Shown here: piece by piece, positions 24,646 to 33,793 of the stretch
How the letters are laid out: the number at the start of each line of letters is the position of its first letter
How positions within the stretch are numbered: the stretch's first letter is position 1
Notes under the pieces: model-generated
Told to the model about the DNA's origin: nothing
Databases searched by the model: none
Seen by the model: only the letters and a program-made list of their open reading frames with translations
Assembly: GCA_965660875.1 (NCBI GenBank)
Contig: CBFIBQ010000014.1
Location: forward strand, 16,922-80,921
Direction of reading: 5' to 3'
Source: UBA6770 sp965660875
GTDB taxonomy: Bacteria > Bacteroidota > Bacteroidia > Flavobacteriales_G > Salibacteraceae
Length of the DNA stretch: 64,000 nucleotides
Translations under genes and position numbers: made by a program

Positions 24646-25419
24646 TTACCAGTTCTTCCACTTTGGGTTTGTCTCCCACATCTCATTCAGTTGCTGGTTA
24701 TCTCTAAGGGTATCCATGCACTTCCAAAAACCATTGTGTTTGTAGGCCATTAATTCACCTGCTTCGGTAATGTCTTCCAATGGCTGACGTTCCCACATAA
24801 TGTCGTCTGCATCGTCGTGCAGGTAGTTAAATACATCTGGATTGAGAATGAAAAAACCGCCGTTTATCCATGCGCCGTCTTCTTTTGGTTTTTCAGCAAA
24901 AGCACGCACGTTATGATTTTCGTCGATATCGATCATTCCAAATCGACTACCGGGTTGTACGATACTCATAGTTGCCGATTTGCCGTGTTCTTTATGAAAC
25001 TCCAATTGAGCGTTCATATCAATATCGCAAACTCCGTCGCCGTAAGTGAGCATAAAGGTTTCGTTTCCAACGTATTTTTGAACGCGTTTCAGCCGACCAG
25101 CTGTCATGGTTTCCAATCCTGTATCGACCAAGGTAACCTTAAATGGTTCTGCATTGGTTTCATGCACGGTAACATCGTTATTTGCTAAGTCAACTGTAAT
25201 GTCCGAATTGTGTTTGAAGTAGTTGAGGAAATATTCTTTAATCATGTACCCCTTGTAACCTAAGCAAACAATAAACTCATTGTGCCCATAAGCAGCATAG
25301 GTTTTCATGATGTGCCAGAGGATAGGTTTGCCGCCGACCTCAATCATTGGTTTTGGTCTTAGGTGCGATTCTTCTGAGATTCGAGTGCCTTTTCCACCGG
25401 CAAATAGTACGACTTTCAT
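24646..25419 (-). CDS. rfbF: Glucose-1-phosphate cytidylyltransferase
   Basis: The 257-residue nucleotidyltransferase opens VVLFAGGKGTRISEESHLRP, continues with KPMIEVGGKPILWHIMKTYA and contains MLTYGDGVCDIDMNAQLEFH. These are family marks of RfbF, which makes CDP-glucose from CTP and glucose-1-phosphate. It is the first gene of the minus-strand unit rfbF-rfbG-rfbC-like-DUF4105, with ten bases before rfbG. No glycosyltransferases are nearby. Confidence 0.95.
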   Translation of the reverse strand: MKVVLFAGGKGTRISEESHLRPKPMIEVGGKPILWHIMKTYAAYGHNEFIVCLGYKGYMIKEYFLNYFKHNSDITVDLANNDVTVHETNAEPFKVTLVDTGLETMTAGRLKRVQKYVGNETFMLTYGDGVCDIDMNAQLEFHKEHGKSATMSIVQPGSRFGMIDIDENHNVRAFAEKPKEDGAWINGGFFILNPDVFNYLHDDADDIMWERQPLEDITEAGELMAYKHNGFWKCMDTLRDNQQLNEMWETNPKWKNW

Positions 25420-25720
25420 AGTGTTTTTTAGTACTGTTTATGAAGTAAACAAATATATCATTTTAGCAATGTTAGCGCAGTTCAGCCGCGAATCGATTTT
25501 GATAATTTGTGAATTGAAAATCCAATTCTTTCTGTTACCATATTTGTCTTGTTCGTCATTCCGGAAGAATAGCTGAGTTGGTAGAGGAACGAAACAATAA
25601 CGAAGCTTCTATCCGGAATCTTTTTTCTGTTTTCAATAGATTCCGTATATCTATTTCACAAAATATGTTCGTGCCGTATTTGTTCAATTACGATTACGGA
25701 ATGACGAATTGTGGTGTTTT
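25420..25720. other. Intergenic region with inverted repeats
   Basis: This stretch of about 300 bases lies between rfbF and the DUF2779 gene, both on the minus strand. Its left part should hold the rfbF promoter. Its right part is a REP-like palindromic cluster listed separately. Confidence 0.5.
25552..25708. repeat. REP-like nested inverted repeats
   Basis: TTCGTCATTCCG at about 25552-25563 and its exact complement CGGAATGACGAA at about 25697-25708 form 12-base outer arms. Inside, CCGGAATC near 25613 and GATTCCG near 25640 are also inverted. The left half therefore reads ATTCCGGA...TCCGGAAT and the right half mirrors it. This looks like two palindromic intergenic units in opposite orientation. 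It could fold at the ends of transcripts or be dispersed in the genome. Confidence 0.6.
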
Positions 25721-27229
25721 TTAATCAGAAATAGTTGGTCGATCAACCGCATTTAAAAACGCATTGTAAACCTGAACCAATCCATGGACATCCATTTTAC
25801 AGTATTCGACCAAATTCTGTAACTCCAATTCGGTATCATGCTCATGGTTTTCGTCACATAAGATTTGAAACAGTTGTGAAGCTGCTCTGCCAGACTGAAC
25901 GGATAGCTTGGAGTAGTCAGTATTTCCTGTAACAGCTGGTAACACGTGTTTCATGGACGAAAGTCCTTTCATTTCGGGTAAGTAAAAGTGTTTATTGGTA
26001 ATGGGTTTTGCGAGGTCAATTATCTTTTCAAGAATGGATTGCAGTTCTGGTTTTAACTCAGGGTAGGCTTTAATCAAACTTTTGATTACTTGTTTTTCGG
26101 TCAGTGGATCGTAAACCAGAACGGATTCAACTGAAGCGCACAATTCAATGAGATTTTCTGCGAATTCCTTTCTAAAGTCTTCTCCTGGAGTTCCTATGTA
26201 GTGATGAAAAGAAGTGCCGTTTGATTCGGAATCGCATTTATAAGCGGCATACAAAAACGGAATAATTTGAAACGGTTTTACGCCATCAAAAGGAGGGAGG
26301 GCAGGTAAGTATCCTTCAAAATCTAAAAACAGAATGGGGTGAGAAATTCTTCCTAGAAATTCACTGAGAGCATCTTGGTCAATTAAGGCCTTGCCTTGGT
26401 CTTCGGTCAATTGAATGCCCGATTGGTATTTGGAGTTCTTTAGTTGCTCAATGGTTTTTACCCCATTGTTCCACCACTTGAATTTAGTTTCTCGAGATAC
26501 TTTCCGCAAATCGAAAACCGAGTCTTTTGGAACGTGTTTCCAGCAGTCTTTTTTGAATTCGCAGCTATACGGGCTCACGCAATATTCACCAATTGGAATT
26601 TTTGGTGCTTGGTCCAATAACAAGGTTTTTCGTAACTCCGCTATCGTTGATTTTAATTCTGGAAGCATTGGTTTTATGATTGGAAGAATGTCACGTTTCT
26701 TAAAAAGTTTGTTGAAGTCTAATGCTCCAGAACGTCGGTAGGAATTGTCGATAGTTAAAAACTGAAATTCAATTATTTTCAACCCAGCCTCTTGAATGGC
26801 ATGCAATTGAAAAGCTGCTTTTTCTTTGCTTTTATCCGAAATCTTAGTCGAAGATTTTACAACATAAGCAACCCAGTTTCCTGATTTTTTTTGCTGCAAA
26901 TAATGCACATCACACATGAGGTTTTTTGCATAAAAGCTTGGGTTGGCGAGGAGGGTTTCTCCATTTTTTATGGCTTTTCGAGTAGCTTTTACAGAGGCGT
27001 TCCAATCTTTGTCTTCTTCTAAACTCAGCCGAGAACATGCATAAGGTTCTGACTCAAATAAATCTTTGGCGCTTTCTACTAAGGTATTGGACGCTAGTTT
27101 TATCAGCTTACTATCAGATGGTAAATTTCGAGTGCTTTCTGAACGGTTTCTATGCAACCAAAGCGATTTGGTGCATCGATTTCCACGACTGTATGAAGAC
27201 CTACTGATTACCGTTTTAAAATCAATCAA
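25721..27229 (-). CDS. DUF2779 domain protein, predicted nuclease-related
   Basis: The 502-residue protein seems to start at TTG (27229), as no ATG is available before the conserved N-terminus SRSSYSRGNRCTKSLWLHR. That N-terminus resembles PD-(D/E)XK/Cas4-like domains with a single Cys. A zinc/iron-type Cys region with VSPYSCEFKKDCWKH follows. The C-terminal DUF2779 part has ILFLDFEGYLPALPPFDGVK and NLVEYCKMDVHGLVQVY, whose acidic residues resemble DEDD exonucleases. It is probably a DNA-processing enzyme; the biological role is not known. It sits alone between two repeat clusters. Confidence 0.82.
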   Translation of the reverse strand: MIDFKTVISRSSYSRGNRCTKSLWLHRNRSESTRNLPSDSKLIKLASNTLVESAKDLFESEPYACSRLSLEEDKDWNASVKATRKAIKNGETLLANPSFYAKNLMCDVHYLQQKKSGNWVAYVVKSSTKISDKSKEKAAFQLHAIQEAGLKIIEFQFLTIDNSYRRSGALDFNKLFKKRDILPIIKPMLPELKSTIAELRKTLLLDQAPKIPIGEYCVSPYSCEFKKDCWKHVPKDSVFDLRKVSRETKFKWWNNGVKTIEQLKNSKYQSGIQLTEDQGKALIDQDALSEFLGRISHPILFLDFEGYLPALPPFDGVKPFQIIPFLYAAYKCDSESNGTSFHHYIGTPGEDFRKEFAENLIELCASVESVLVYDPLTEKQVIKSLIKAYPELKPELQSILEKIIDLAKPITNKHFYLPEMKGLSSMKHVLPAVTGNTDYSKLSVQSGRAASQLFQILCDENHEHDTELELQNLVEYCKMDVHGLVQVYNAFLNAVDRPTISD

Positions 27230-27300
27230 AGAGTGAAATGCTTAGCAGTTTTGATGTTGGCAAATTAACCTAAAATTTTGTGTTTTTATTGTTTCTTGTT

Positions 27301-27357
27301 ACCCGCATTGTCTCCTTCGATACATTTCGCTTTCAGCGAAACACTCAGGATGACAAC
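27301..27357 (-). repeat. Inverted copy of the GTCATCC repeat core
   Basis: Read on the minus strand this begins TGTCATCCTGAGTG, passes through a small palindrome TTTCGCTGAAAGCGAAA and ends TGTATCGAAGGA. Both ends match the third tandem unit at about 27532-27583, so the two face each other across the intergenic region. Confidence 0.65.
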
Positions 27358-27370
27358 GCTAGATTTGTAC

Positions 27371-27595
27371 TCCTAGCAATGTGTCATCCATAGAGGTGTT
27401 AAGGAGTTTAGCAGAATTAAAATGGAAATATAATTTAGAGGTAGCATTATCAGTGATGTCATCCTCAGTGATTTTGTGGAGTATAGCGGAATAAACTATA
27501 TCAACAGTTTCGGTGCTAGCAGTATCAGTAATGTCATCCTGAGTGATTTTATGAAACAGGGCGGAATAAAATTGTATCGAAGGAAGGCATTACAC
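27371..27595 (+). repeat. Three imperfect tandem repeats with a 75-base period
   Basis: The core GTCATCC begins at about 27383, 27458 and 27533, exactly 75 bases apart each time. Units share TAGCA preceding the core, then TGAGTGATTTT and GCGGAATAAA, most clearly in units two and three. Unit three ends TGTATCGAAGGA like the inverted copy. The region is non-coding and resembles a dispersed bacterial repeat that has been tandemly duplicated. Confidence 0.7.
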
Positions 27596-27636
27596 AATAA
27601 TTCTCCGTTAATTCGCAATCGCTAAACAACACCACA

Positions 27637-28842
27637 TTGAAGCAAGGAAACGGCGCAAAATTTTTCATTTTCGTCACCATTTTGGTCGACGTAATTGGCA
27701 TTGGAATTATAATTCCGGTGGTTCCTGAGTTGATTCAAAAACTAAATGGGGGTACCCTAAGTGAAGCTTCTGAAATAGGCGGTTGGCTCATGTTTTCATT
27801 TGCCATTATGCAATTCATTTGTGCACCGATTTTAGGTGGGCTAAGCGATCGTTTCGGAAGAAAACCAATTTTGCTATTATCCCTATTTGGCTTGGGTTTG
27901 GATTACTTATTTCACGCATTTGCACCAACCATATTCTGGTTAATGGTAGGGAGAGTGATTGCCGGAATTTTCGGTGCCAGTTTTACTGTAGCTTCTGCCT
28001 ATATGGCTGATATCAGCACACGGGAAAATAAAGCAAAGAACTTTGGACTTATTGGAGCCGCATTTGGATTAGGCTTTATTATTGGTCCAGCCATTGGTGG
28101 CGTTTCGGCTCAATGGGGAATTCAGATGCCCTTTTTTATTGCAGCAAGCTTGAGCCTATTAAATGTATTGTACGGTTTTTTCATTGTGCCTGAATCTCTA
28201 CCTGTTGAAAAACGACGAGCGTTTCAATGGAAACGAGCCAATCCGGTGAGTTCTTTATTAAACCTAAGAAGCTACCCCAAGATATCCAATCTAGTTGTTT
28301 CATTTTTTCTGATTTACCTCGCGGGTAAAGCTGTTGAATCGGTTTGGAGCTTTTACACCATGTATCGCTTCGATTGGGATACTACTCATGTCGGTTATTC
28401 TTTAGCCGTTGTAGGTATTTTAGTCACTATTGTTCAAGGAGGTCTCATTGGAAAAGTGGTAAAAACCTTTGGTGAGACCAAAACCATATTTATTGGTTAC
28501 GTGTTTTGGGTGTTAGGGCAGGTTTTATTTGGGCTAGCAACCGAAGGTTGGATGATGTATACATTTATCATAGTCTATTGTCTAGGTGGTATTGCAGGTC
28601 CTACATTGCAGGGTATTATAAGTAATGAAGTTCCTGATGACGCCCAAGGGGAATTGCAAGGAGCTTTGACCAGTTTAATGAGTATTACAAGTATTATAGG
28701 CCCCGTACTTTTTACAACCGTTTTTGCTTTGTTTAGCGGTGAAGACGCACCGTTTCACTTGCCGGGTGCATCATTCTTTTTAGGGGCTATTTTGGCGGCA
28801 ATTTCAATGTTACTCGCTATTCGTGGGTTGCGTAAAGGTTAG
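27637..28842 (+). CDS. MFS transporter, TetA-like (drug:H+ antiporter family)
   Basis: The 401-residue protein has twelve predicted transmembrane helices. Diagnostic loops are GGLSDRFGRKPILLLSLFG between TM2 and TM3 (the MFS motif A) and IGPAIGGVSAQWG in TM5, as in class B/D TetA proteins. It should export a small molecule in exchange for protons; the substrate is unknown and a housekeeping role is as likely as resistance. The start is a TTG at 27637, since the first TM begins a few residues later and there is no ATG upstream in frame. Its end overlaps the convergent PNPOx gene by four bases. Confidence 0.88.
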   Translation: MKQGNGAKFFIFVTILVDVIGIGIIIPVVPELIQKLNGGTLSEASEIGGWLMFSFAIMQFICAPILGGLSDRFGRKPILLLSLFGLGLDYLFHAFAPTIFWLMVGRVIAGIFGASFTVASAYMADISTRENKAKNFGLIGAAFGLGFIIGPAIGGVSAQWGIQMPFFIAASLSLLNVLYGFFIVPESLPVEKRRAFQWKRANPVSSLLNLRSYPKISNLVVSFFLIYLAGKAVESVWSFYTMYRFDWDTTHVGYSLAVVGILVTIVQGGLIGKVVKTFGETKTIFIGYVFWVLGQVLFGLATEGWMMYTFIIVYCLGGIAGPTLQGIISNEVPDDAQGELQGALTSLMSITSIIGPVLFTTVFALFSGEDAPFHLPGASFFLGAILAAISMLLAIRGLRKG

Positions 28843-29378
28843 TCTATTCGGATATTTTTTCCGTCTATTGAAGTAGTATTTTTTGCTTCTTGATAAGCTC
28901 TTATACCGACCTTTCCTTTTTTATCGGCCCACAATTCCAAGGTGTCTCTATCACCATTATAATCGTAGAATGGTACACCAAACCCGCAAGAGTTTTGCAC
29001 CGCTTCAATATCTAATAACAAAAGCTGCCTCGTTCCACCAATTTCCGGAAATAGGTCAATGTATTCGTTCCATTTAGTATCACTCGGAAGGATGGCTGTT
29101 GCCTCACCGTATAACCTTAAAATATTCGGAGCTCCCTCAAACGAACACATCATAATGGTCATTCGGCCATTTTCGTCTACGTGTGCCTGAGTTTCATTAC
29201 CACTACCTGTGAGGTTTAGCCAGATTACTTGGTTTTCATTGAGTACTCTAAACGAGTCAATTCCTTTGGGAGAGAGGTTGATTTTTCCTTCGTTTGGAGC
29301 GGTCGCGACGAAGAACATTTTTTGGTGAGCAATGAATTCAATTTCTTTTTCTGACAGGCATTCTAGCAACTTCCCCAT
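28839..29378 (-). CDS. Pyridoxamine 5'-phosphate oxidase-like flavin-binding protein
   Basis: The 179-residue product has a split-barrel PNPOx-like fold: FFVATAPNEGKINLSPKGID, VIWLNLTGSGNETQAHVDEN and MTIMMCSFEGAPNILRLYGE. Such proteins bind FMN, F420 or haem and reduce or sense small molecules. It is not the true PdxH because the length and C-terminus differ. It faces the MFS gene tail-to-tail with a four-base overlap. Confidence 0.82.
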   Translation of the reverse strand: MGKLLECLSEKEIEFIAHQKMFFVATAPNEGKINLSPKGIDSFRVLNENQVIWLNLTGSGNETQAHVDENGRMTIMMCSFEGAPNILRLYGEATAILPSDTKWNEYIDLFPEIGGTRQLLLLDIEAVQNSCGFGVPFYDYNGDRDTLELWADKKGKVGIRAYQEAKNTTSIDGKNIRID

Positions 29379-29501
29379 GTGTCAAATTTAGGCAGTATCA
29401 ATAAATATTAGTTCAACCGAGTATGTTAAACCCCATTAAATTTTTTTGCCACCTCTAGAATCAAGCATAACTTATATGGGAACTTAAAACTAAAAAAACG
29501 T

Positions 29502-29978
29502 ATGAAAAGCGCATTAGCTACAGGATTACTTTCAATTTTTTCGTTAATCGGATTTGCACAAGAAGCAGGTACTGGAGCTGCTCCACTGAGTAAAGGCCAA
29601 AATCAGTTGAATTTTGGTTTATCGGGATTTGGAGGGTCATTACCAGTTTACGTCGGAGTTGATTTTGCGGTGCACAATGATGTTACCGTAGGTCCTGTCG
29701 CAGCGCTTGATATTTTTGACGACCGAGGGTTTTTAAGAGTTGGAGCTAAAGGTGATTATCACTGGAATAGACTCATGGGAATACCAAGTAATTGGGATTT
29801 TTATACTGGTTTAAACGCAGGCTGGCGAGTTGATACTTACGGTGAAAATGATTCATACTTAGACATAGGTGGTCAGATTGGTGGTCGTTGGTACTGGAGT
29901 GACCGATGGGGGTTAAACGTAGAGTTAGGATTCTCTGGAGCGGTTGCAGGTGGTTTGGGTGTAAGCTACAAATTCTAA
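29502..29978 (+). CDS. Small outer-membrane beta-barrel protein
   Basis: The 158-residue product has a signal peptide (ending GFAQ) and alternating glycine/aromatic strands, such as NFGLSGFGGSLPVYVGVDFA and GLNVELGFSG, ending in the aromatic-terminal strand GGLGVSYKF. A C-terminal Phe is typical for proteins inserted into the outer membrane. It probably forms a small 8-stranded barrel of unknown function. Confidence 0.75.
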   Translation: MKSALATGLLSIFSLIGFAQEAGTGAAPLSKGQNQLNFGLSGFGGSLPVYVGVDFAVHNDVTVGPVAALDIFDDRGFLRVGAKGDYHWNRLMGIPSNWDFYTGLNAGWRVDTYGENDSYLDIGGQIGGRWYWSDRWGLNVELGFSGAVAGGLGVSYKF

Positions 29979-29991
29979 GAAATAAAAAATA

Positions 29992-30504
29992 TTACAATCG
30001 AGTGAGTTGGCTAATTATATCAGCATAAAGTGGATATAATTCGGTCAACTCTTTTTTTGTTGCCAATTCAAAATCTGCAAAATCAAACCCTGGAGAAACG
30101 GTACAACTTACTAAAGCAAATTCATTGTCGTCTTGAATTTCTGCAGCAAACCAATCGCCACCTTTTACAACCAATTGAGGTACATGTCCCTTATCAATTT
30201 CGTTTCCAATTGTTTGTACCGTATAATCACCTTCAGCAGTAATGGTGTGAAATGTAATTGGTGCTCCTTGATGAAAAAACCAAAACTCGTCTTGCCTGAT
30301 TCTATGGAAAGCGGAGAATGCATCTGAAGTCAGCATGAAGTAGATGGCGGTAGAATAATTTCTTGAGCCAGTATAGTCTCCTCCTAAATCCGATTGACTA
30401 ATAACACCTGCACTGCGATAGGTTTCTTTGAAAAAGCCACCCTCTGGATGCGCTTCTAAACCGAGCTTTTCGATTAATGCTTGTGCTGTTTTGTTTTTAG
30501 TCAT
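29992..30504 (-). CDS. DUF985 cupin-fold protein
   Basis: The 170-residue protein is a cupin-5/DUF985 family member. It opens with LIEKLGLEAHPEGGFFKETY and contains STAIYFMLTSDAFSAFHRI, DEFWFFHQGAPITFHTI and LVSCTVSPGFDFADFEL. The family is sometimes linked to sugar or metabolite binding, but its reaction is not known. It is convergent with the small barrel gene and 20 bases ahead of the aldehyde dehydrogenase stop. Confidence 0.88.
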   Translation of the reverse strand: MTKNKTAQALIEKLGLEAHPEGGFFKETYRSAGVISQSDLGGDYTGSRNYSTAIYFMLTSDAFSAFHRIRQDEFWFFHQGAPITFHTITAEGDYTVQTIGNEIDKGHVPQLVVKGGDWFAAEIQDDNEFALVSCTVSPGFDFADFELATKKELTELYPLYADIISQLTRL

Positions 30505-30524
30505 GGGGAAAATTTACAAGCAAT

Positions 30525-31973
30525 CTAGTATACCAACAAACGTGGTTCGGTCATTTCCTCCATGGTATATTTAATGCCTTCGCGACCCAAACCAGAATCC
30601 TTTACGCCACCATAAGGCATGCTATCGATTCTAAAACCAGGTATGTTGTTGATCATTACCCCACCAACTTCAAGTTCTTGGTGAGCAATTTTAACGTGTT
30701 CAAAATTGTTGGTGAATACCCCGGCTTGCAGCCCAAAAACAGAATCATTCGTTTGTTCGATTGCCTCTTGATAATTGCTAAAAGATTCAACTATTGCAAC
30801 AGGACCAAAAGCTTCCTCAGCGCAAACTTTCATTTCACGTTTGGTATTCGTAAGCAGAGTAGGAGCGTACAGGCCGTGTTCTTCGCTCAACAATTTGCCA
30901 CCGGTCAAAACTTTGGCACCTTGTTCAACAGCCTCATTTACCCAATCGCTAATTCGTTCGACATGCACAGGTTGTATAATTGAACTAACCATTACTTTTT
31001 CGTCTCTAGGGTCTCCAACTTTCAACGCTTCAATTTCTGCAACCAATAGCTTTGTGAACGCCTCTGAAATGGACTCATGCACAAAAATTCGTTGAGTAGA
31101 AATACAGATTTGACCTGAATAAAGAAAAGCGCCAATAGCACTCAATTTGGCTGCTTGCGCAATGTCTGCAGTTTCGTCAACAATAACCGATGCGTTACCA
31201 CCTAATTCTAAAGCAACCTTTTTCTTTCCGCAAATTTCTTTGAGTTTCCAACCAATTTGCGGGCTTCCAGTAAATGAGAGGAATTTCATACGCTCATCAG
31301 TCACAAGTTTTTCAGCTTCTGGAATATCGGCAACCAAAACGTTTAAAGCGCCTTTTGGTAAACAGTCTAAGTCGTGCACGAGTTTCGCAAAAGCCAATGC
31401 TACCAGGGGAGTTTGAGGTGCGGGTTTTAAAACAATTGAACAACCACATGCAATGGCGGGAGCTATTTTATGCAATGCTAAATTCAAGGGAAAATTAAAA
31501 GGAGAAATTGCGGCAATTGGTCCTATGGGAAACCGACGCGTGAAAGCAACTTTTCCAGCGCCGTTGTTGTAATCCATTGGTACCATTTCTCCGTCAAAAC
31601 GCAAGGCTTCAGAAACGGCGGTTTTAAGCGTATCAATACACCGGTCCATTTCGCCGCGGGCATATCCGATGGGCTTACCCGCTTCGGCAGCAATTAACTG
31701 GGCAAATGCTTCTTTGTTTTCAACCAAACCTACACGCATTTTTTCAAGTGCATCACTTCGCTGGCCTGCAGACCATTTTTTTAATGCTTCAAACCCTTTC
31801 ACCGAGCTTTGAATGGCGGTCTCCATTTGATCATTAGAACAAAACGGTACTTTGGTTATTTCTTCTTGAGTGTACTTATCAATTACCTGTAAGAATTCGC
31901 TGTTTCCTTTAGAATGCCATTCACCATTAATGTAGTTTGACGATGTTATTATGTTTGAAAAAGAGGTGTTCAT
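30525..31973 (-). CDS. NAD(P)-dependent aldehyde dehydrogenase
   Basis: The 482-residue enzyme has the expected blocks. ISPFNFPLNLALHKIAPAIA forms part of the cofactor site, SFTGSPQIGWKLKEICGKKK is the glycine region, and LELGGNASVIV has the general base Glu. The catalytic Cys is in YSGQICISTQRIFVHE, and EEAFGPVA and FGLQAGVFTNN follow. The pattern is closest to the succinate-semialdehyde/glyceraldehyde-3-phosphate type, but the substrate is unknown. A decayed second copy of its first ~65 codons lies at about 33.9 kb, on the far side of the next gene. Confidence 0.9.
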   Translation of the reverse strand: MNTSFSNIITSSNYINGEWHSKGNSEFLQVIDKYTQEEITKVPFCSNDQMETAIQSSVKGFEALKKWSAGQRSDALEKMRVGLVENKEAFAQLIAAEAGKPIGYARGEMDRCIDTLKTAVSEALRFDGEMVPMDYNNGAGKVAFTRRFPIGPIAAISPFNFPLNLALHKIAPAIACGCSIVLKPAPQTPLVALAFAKLVHDLDCLPKGALNVLVADIPEAEKLVTDERMKFLSFTGSPQIGWKLKEICGKKKVALELGGNASVIVDETADIAQAAKLSAIGAFLYSGQICISTQRIFVHESISEAFTKLLVAEIEALKVGDPRDEKVMVSSIIQPVHVERISDWVNEAVEQGAKVLTGGKLLSEEHGLYAPTLLTNTKREMKVCAEEAFGPVAIVESFSNYQEAIEQTNDSVFGLQAGVFTNNFEHVKIAHQELEVGGVMINNIPGFRIDSMPYGGVKDSGLGREGIKYTMEEMTEPRLLVY

Positions 31974-32170
31974 GAATAATTATTTAAAAACAAAATTGGT
32001 GAATTATGTTGAATTCGCTTTACTAAAAATATGCATTAATTTCAAAGTATCAACAACCGTTTAAAAGGACATTAGAACCTGTTAGTTACTAGATAAAGCC
32101 ACTTGAATGATTTTTCGATTTTTCATTTCTGTACCTAATAATTTAGGCTTGAAGTCAAATACAATACAAC

Positions 32171-33793
32171 ATGAAACTATATAGATTATTTACAACCATT
32201 TTTATTATCCAATTATTGTGTTATCAGAGTGTATCACAAGTAAGTAGCGCAGTTTTAAAATCAAGTAATATTACTGCAGCTATAAATGGTAATGGAGTAT
32301 TATTTAAGAACATCGATTCTGCAGGTACAAGCGCGCTTTTTGAAATTAACGGGTTTAATATAGCGTCTGCTATTTTTCAGTCGAATCTATGGCTAGCGGC
32401 GAAAGATCAAAATGATTCGTTGTATGTATCTGCAGATTTATATGATGGAAATGATTTTTTTGAAGGTACTATTAATAATGTTGGTAAAAGCTCGGTACAA
32501 ACTTTTATGAAGGTAAAAAGGTCAACTATCGAGTATCACAAAAAGAATTACAATAATCCTGGATATGTGGTTCCTCCATCAATATTAAACTGGCCAGCCA
32601 TAGGTGATACTTTAATTGGGGAAGCAATGTCCCAAGCACCCTTTATTGATTTTTATCCAAATGGTTGTTATGAACCTGCAAAAGGAGACTACCCTTTAAT
32701 TAAAGGAGATGAGGCAGTGTATTTCATAATAAATGATGTTGGTGGTACCCGAACGTCAAGTGGAGGGAAAGCTTTGGGTATGGAAATCCATGTAATGGCT
32801 TACAGCTACAGTTCGGAAGATCTTCAGGAAGTTAATTCTTCGCTTCTAGTTGACTACAGCTTACGAAATTATTCTGGAAGAACTTATGATTCTTTGTTTA
32901 TTGGACAATTTATTGATTTTGATATAGGCTGTGCTGCTGATGACTATGTCGGAACAGATACAGCAAATGGAGTAGTATATGCGTATAATGGAGCCGCATT
33001 TGATAAGGGTTGTTCAGGGGGTAAAGGGTTTGGAGCAAAGCCCCCTGCAGCTGCTGTAGGTTATTTTTATAATGGAATGAATTCTTCTATGTATTTTAAT
33101 TCGAGCAATGGCCCACAAGCTATACAGGATCCTACCAGTCCAATCGAATTTAAGAACTACCTTAATTCTAAGTGGAGAGATGGTTCACCTTTATTAAAAG
33201 GTGGGACAGGCCATATTGGTGATTCGACGGCTAAGTCCAAGACGAAATACATGTATTCAGGAAATCCACTTAGTAAAACTGGTTGGAATGAAATCAATGC
33301 TGGGAATTTACAAGGAGATAGAAGAGCTGTGATAGCAATGAAACCTTTTCGTTTGTTTTTTGATAAACAAAGCGTTGATTTTACAGTAATTTACTCCTCT
33401 GCATACGATAGTTCAGCAATTAACTACTTGTCCAATATTGAACAGGCAGTGCAGAATGTAACAGCTACAAGAGGCTTCTTGAGAGCACAATCATTTCCAA
33501 ATAAAAGATGGTCAAAATATGCTTGCTTTCAGGCTTCTGTTTCTGGAAGCCCCTCTTCGAATAATACCTTTAAGGTTTACCCAAATCCCTCAACGGGAAC
33601 TATAAAATTTGAATCTGAAATGTCAGTAGATCACGTTTACATATTTTCAGCATGTGGAATCGAGTTGCGTGATTATAGTTTGGAGGAAGGAGACTCTGAG
33701 TTAGTCCTTGACTTACCTCAAGGAACCTATTTCTTGAAGTATAAGTTACGGGGTGGTTCAGAAGGAATAAGTCGTTTCATTTTATTAAATTAA
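32171..33793 (+). CDS. Secreted protein with T9SS sorting domain, unknown function
   Basis: The 540-residue product has a signal peptide (ending QSVSQ) and a beta-rich, Ser/Gly/Asn-rich body. Features are FNIASAIFQSNLWLAAKDQN and FIDFDIGCAADDYVGTDTA, with repeated NYSGR/FNS-type strands. No enzyme domain was recognised. The C-terminus from FKVYPNPSTGTIKFE to SRFILLN is a T9SS type A sorting domain. It lies between the aldehyde dehydrogenase and its decayed copy. Confidence 0.8.
   Translation: MKLYRLFTTIFIIQLLCYQSVSQVSSAVLKSSNITAAINGNGVLFKNIDSAGTSALFEINGFNIASAIFQSNLWLAAKDQNDSLYVSADLYDGNDFFEGTINNVGKSSVQTFMKVKRSTIEYHKKNYNNPGYVVPPSILNWPAIGDTLIGEAMSQAPFIDFYPNGCYEPAKGDYPLIKGDEAVYFIINDVGGTRTSSGGKALGMEIHVMAYSYSSEDLQEVNSSLLVDYSLRNYSGRTYDSLFIGQFIDFDIGCAADDYVGTDTANGVVYAYNGAAFDKGCSGGKGFGAKPPAAAVGYFYNGMNSSMYFNSSNGPQAIQDPTSPIEFKNYLNSKWRDGSPLLKGGTGHIGDSTAKSKTKYMYSGNPLSKTGWNEINAGNLQGDRRAVIAMKPFRLFFDKQSVDFTVIYSSAYDSSAINYLSNIEQAVQNVTATRGFLRAQSFPNKRWSKYACFQASVSGSPSSNNTFKVYPNPSTGTIKFESEMSVDHVYIFSACGIELRDYSLEEGDSELVLDLPQGTYFLKYKLRGGSEGISRFILLN

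Larger units (their letters stand above)
27230..27636. other. Repeat-rich intergenic region
   Basis: About 400 bases separate the divergent DUF2779 and MFS genes. Most of it is taken up by an imperfect tandem repeat and an inverted copy of its core, listed separately. No protein-coding frame was recognised. Confidence 0.6.

Noticed and set aside
25568..25586. tRNA D-arm-like string AGCTGAGTTGGTAGAG
   Set aside because: Only the D-arm resemblance is present. No acceptor stem, anticodon stem or T-arm can be formed around it, and it lies inside the palindromic repeat.
27301..27595. CRISPR array
   Set aside because: Repeats are 75 bases apart, imperfect and of differing orientation, without uniform short repeats and unique spacers, and no cas genes are nearby.
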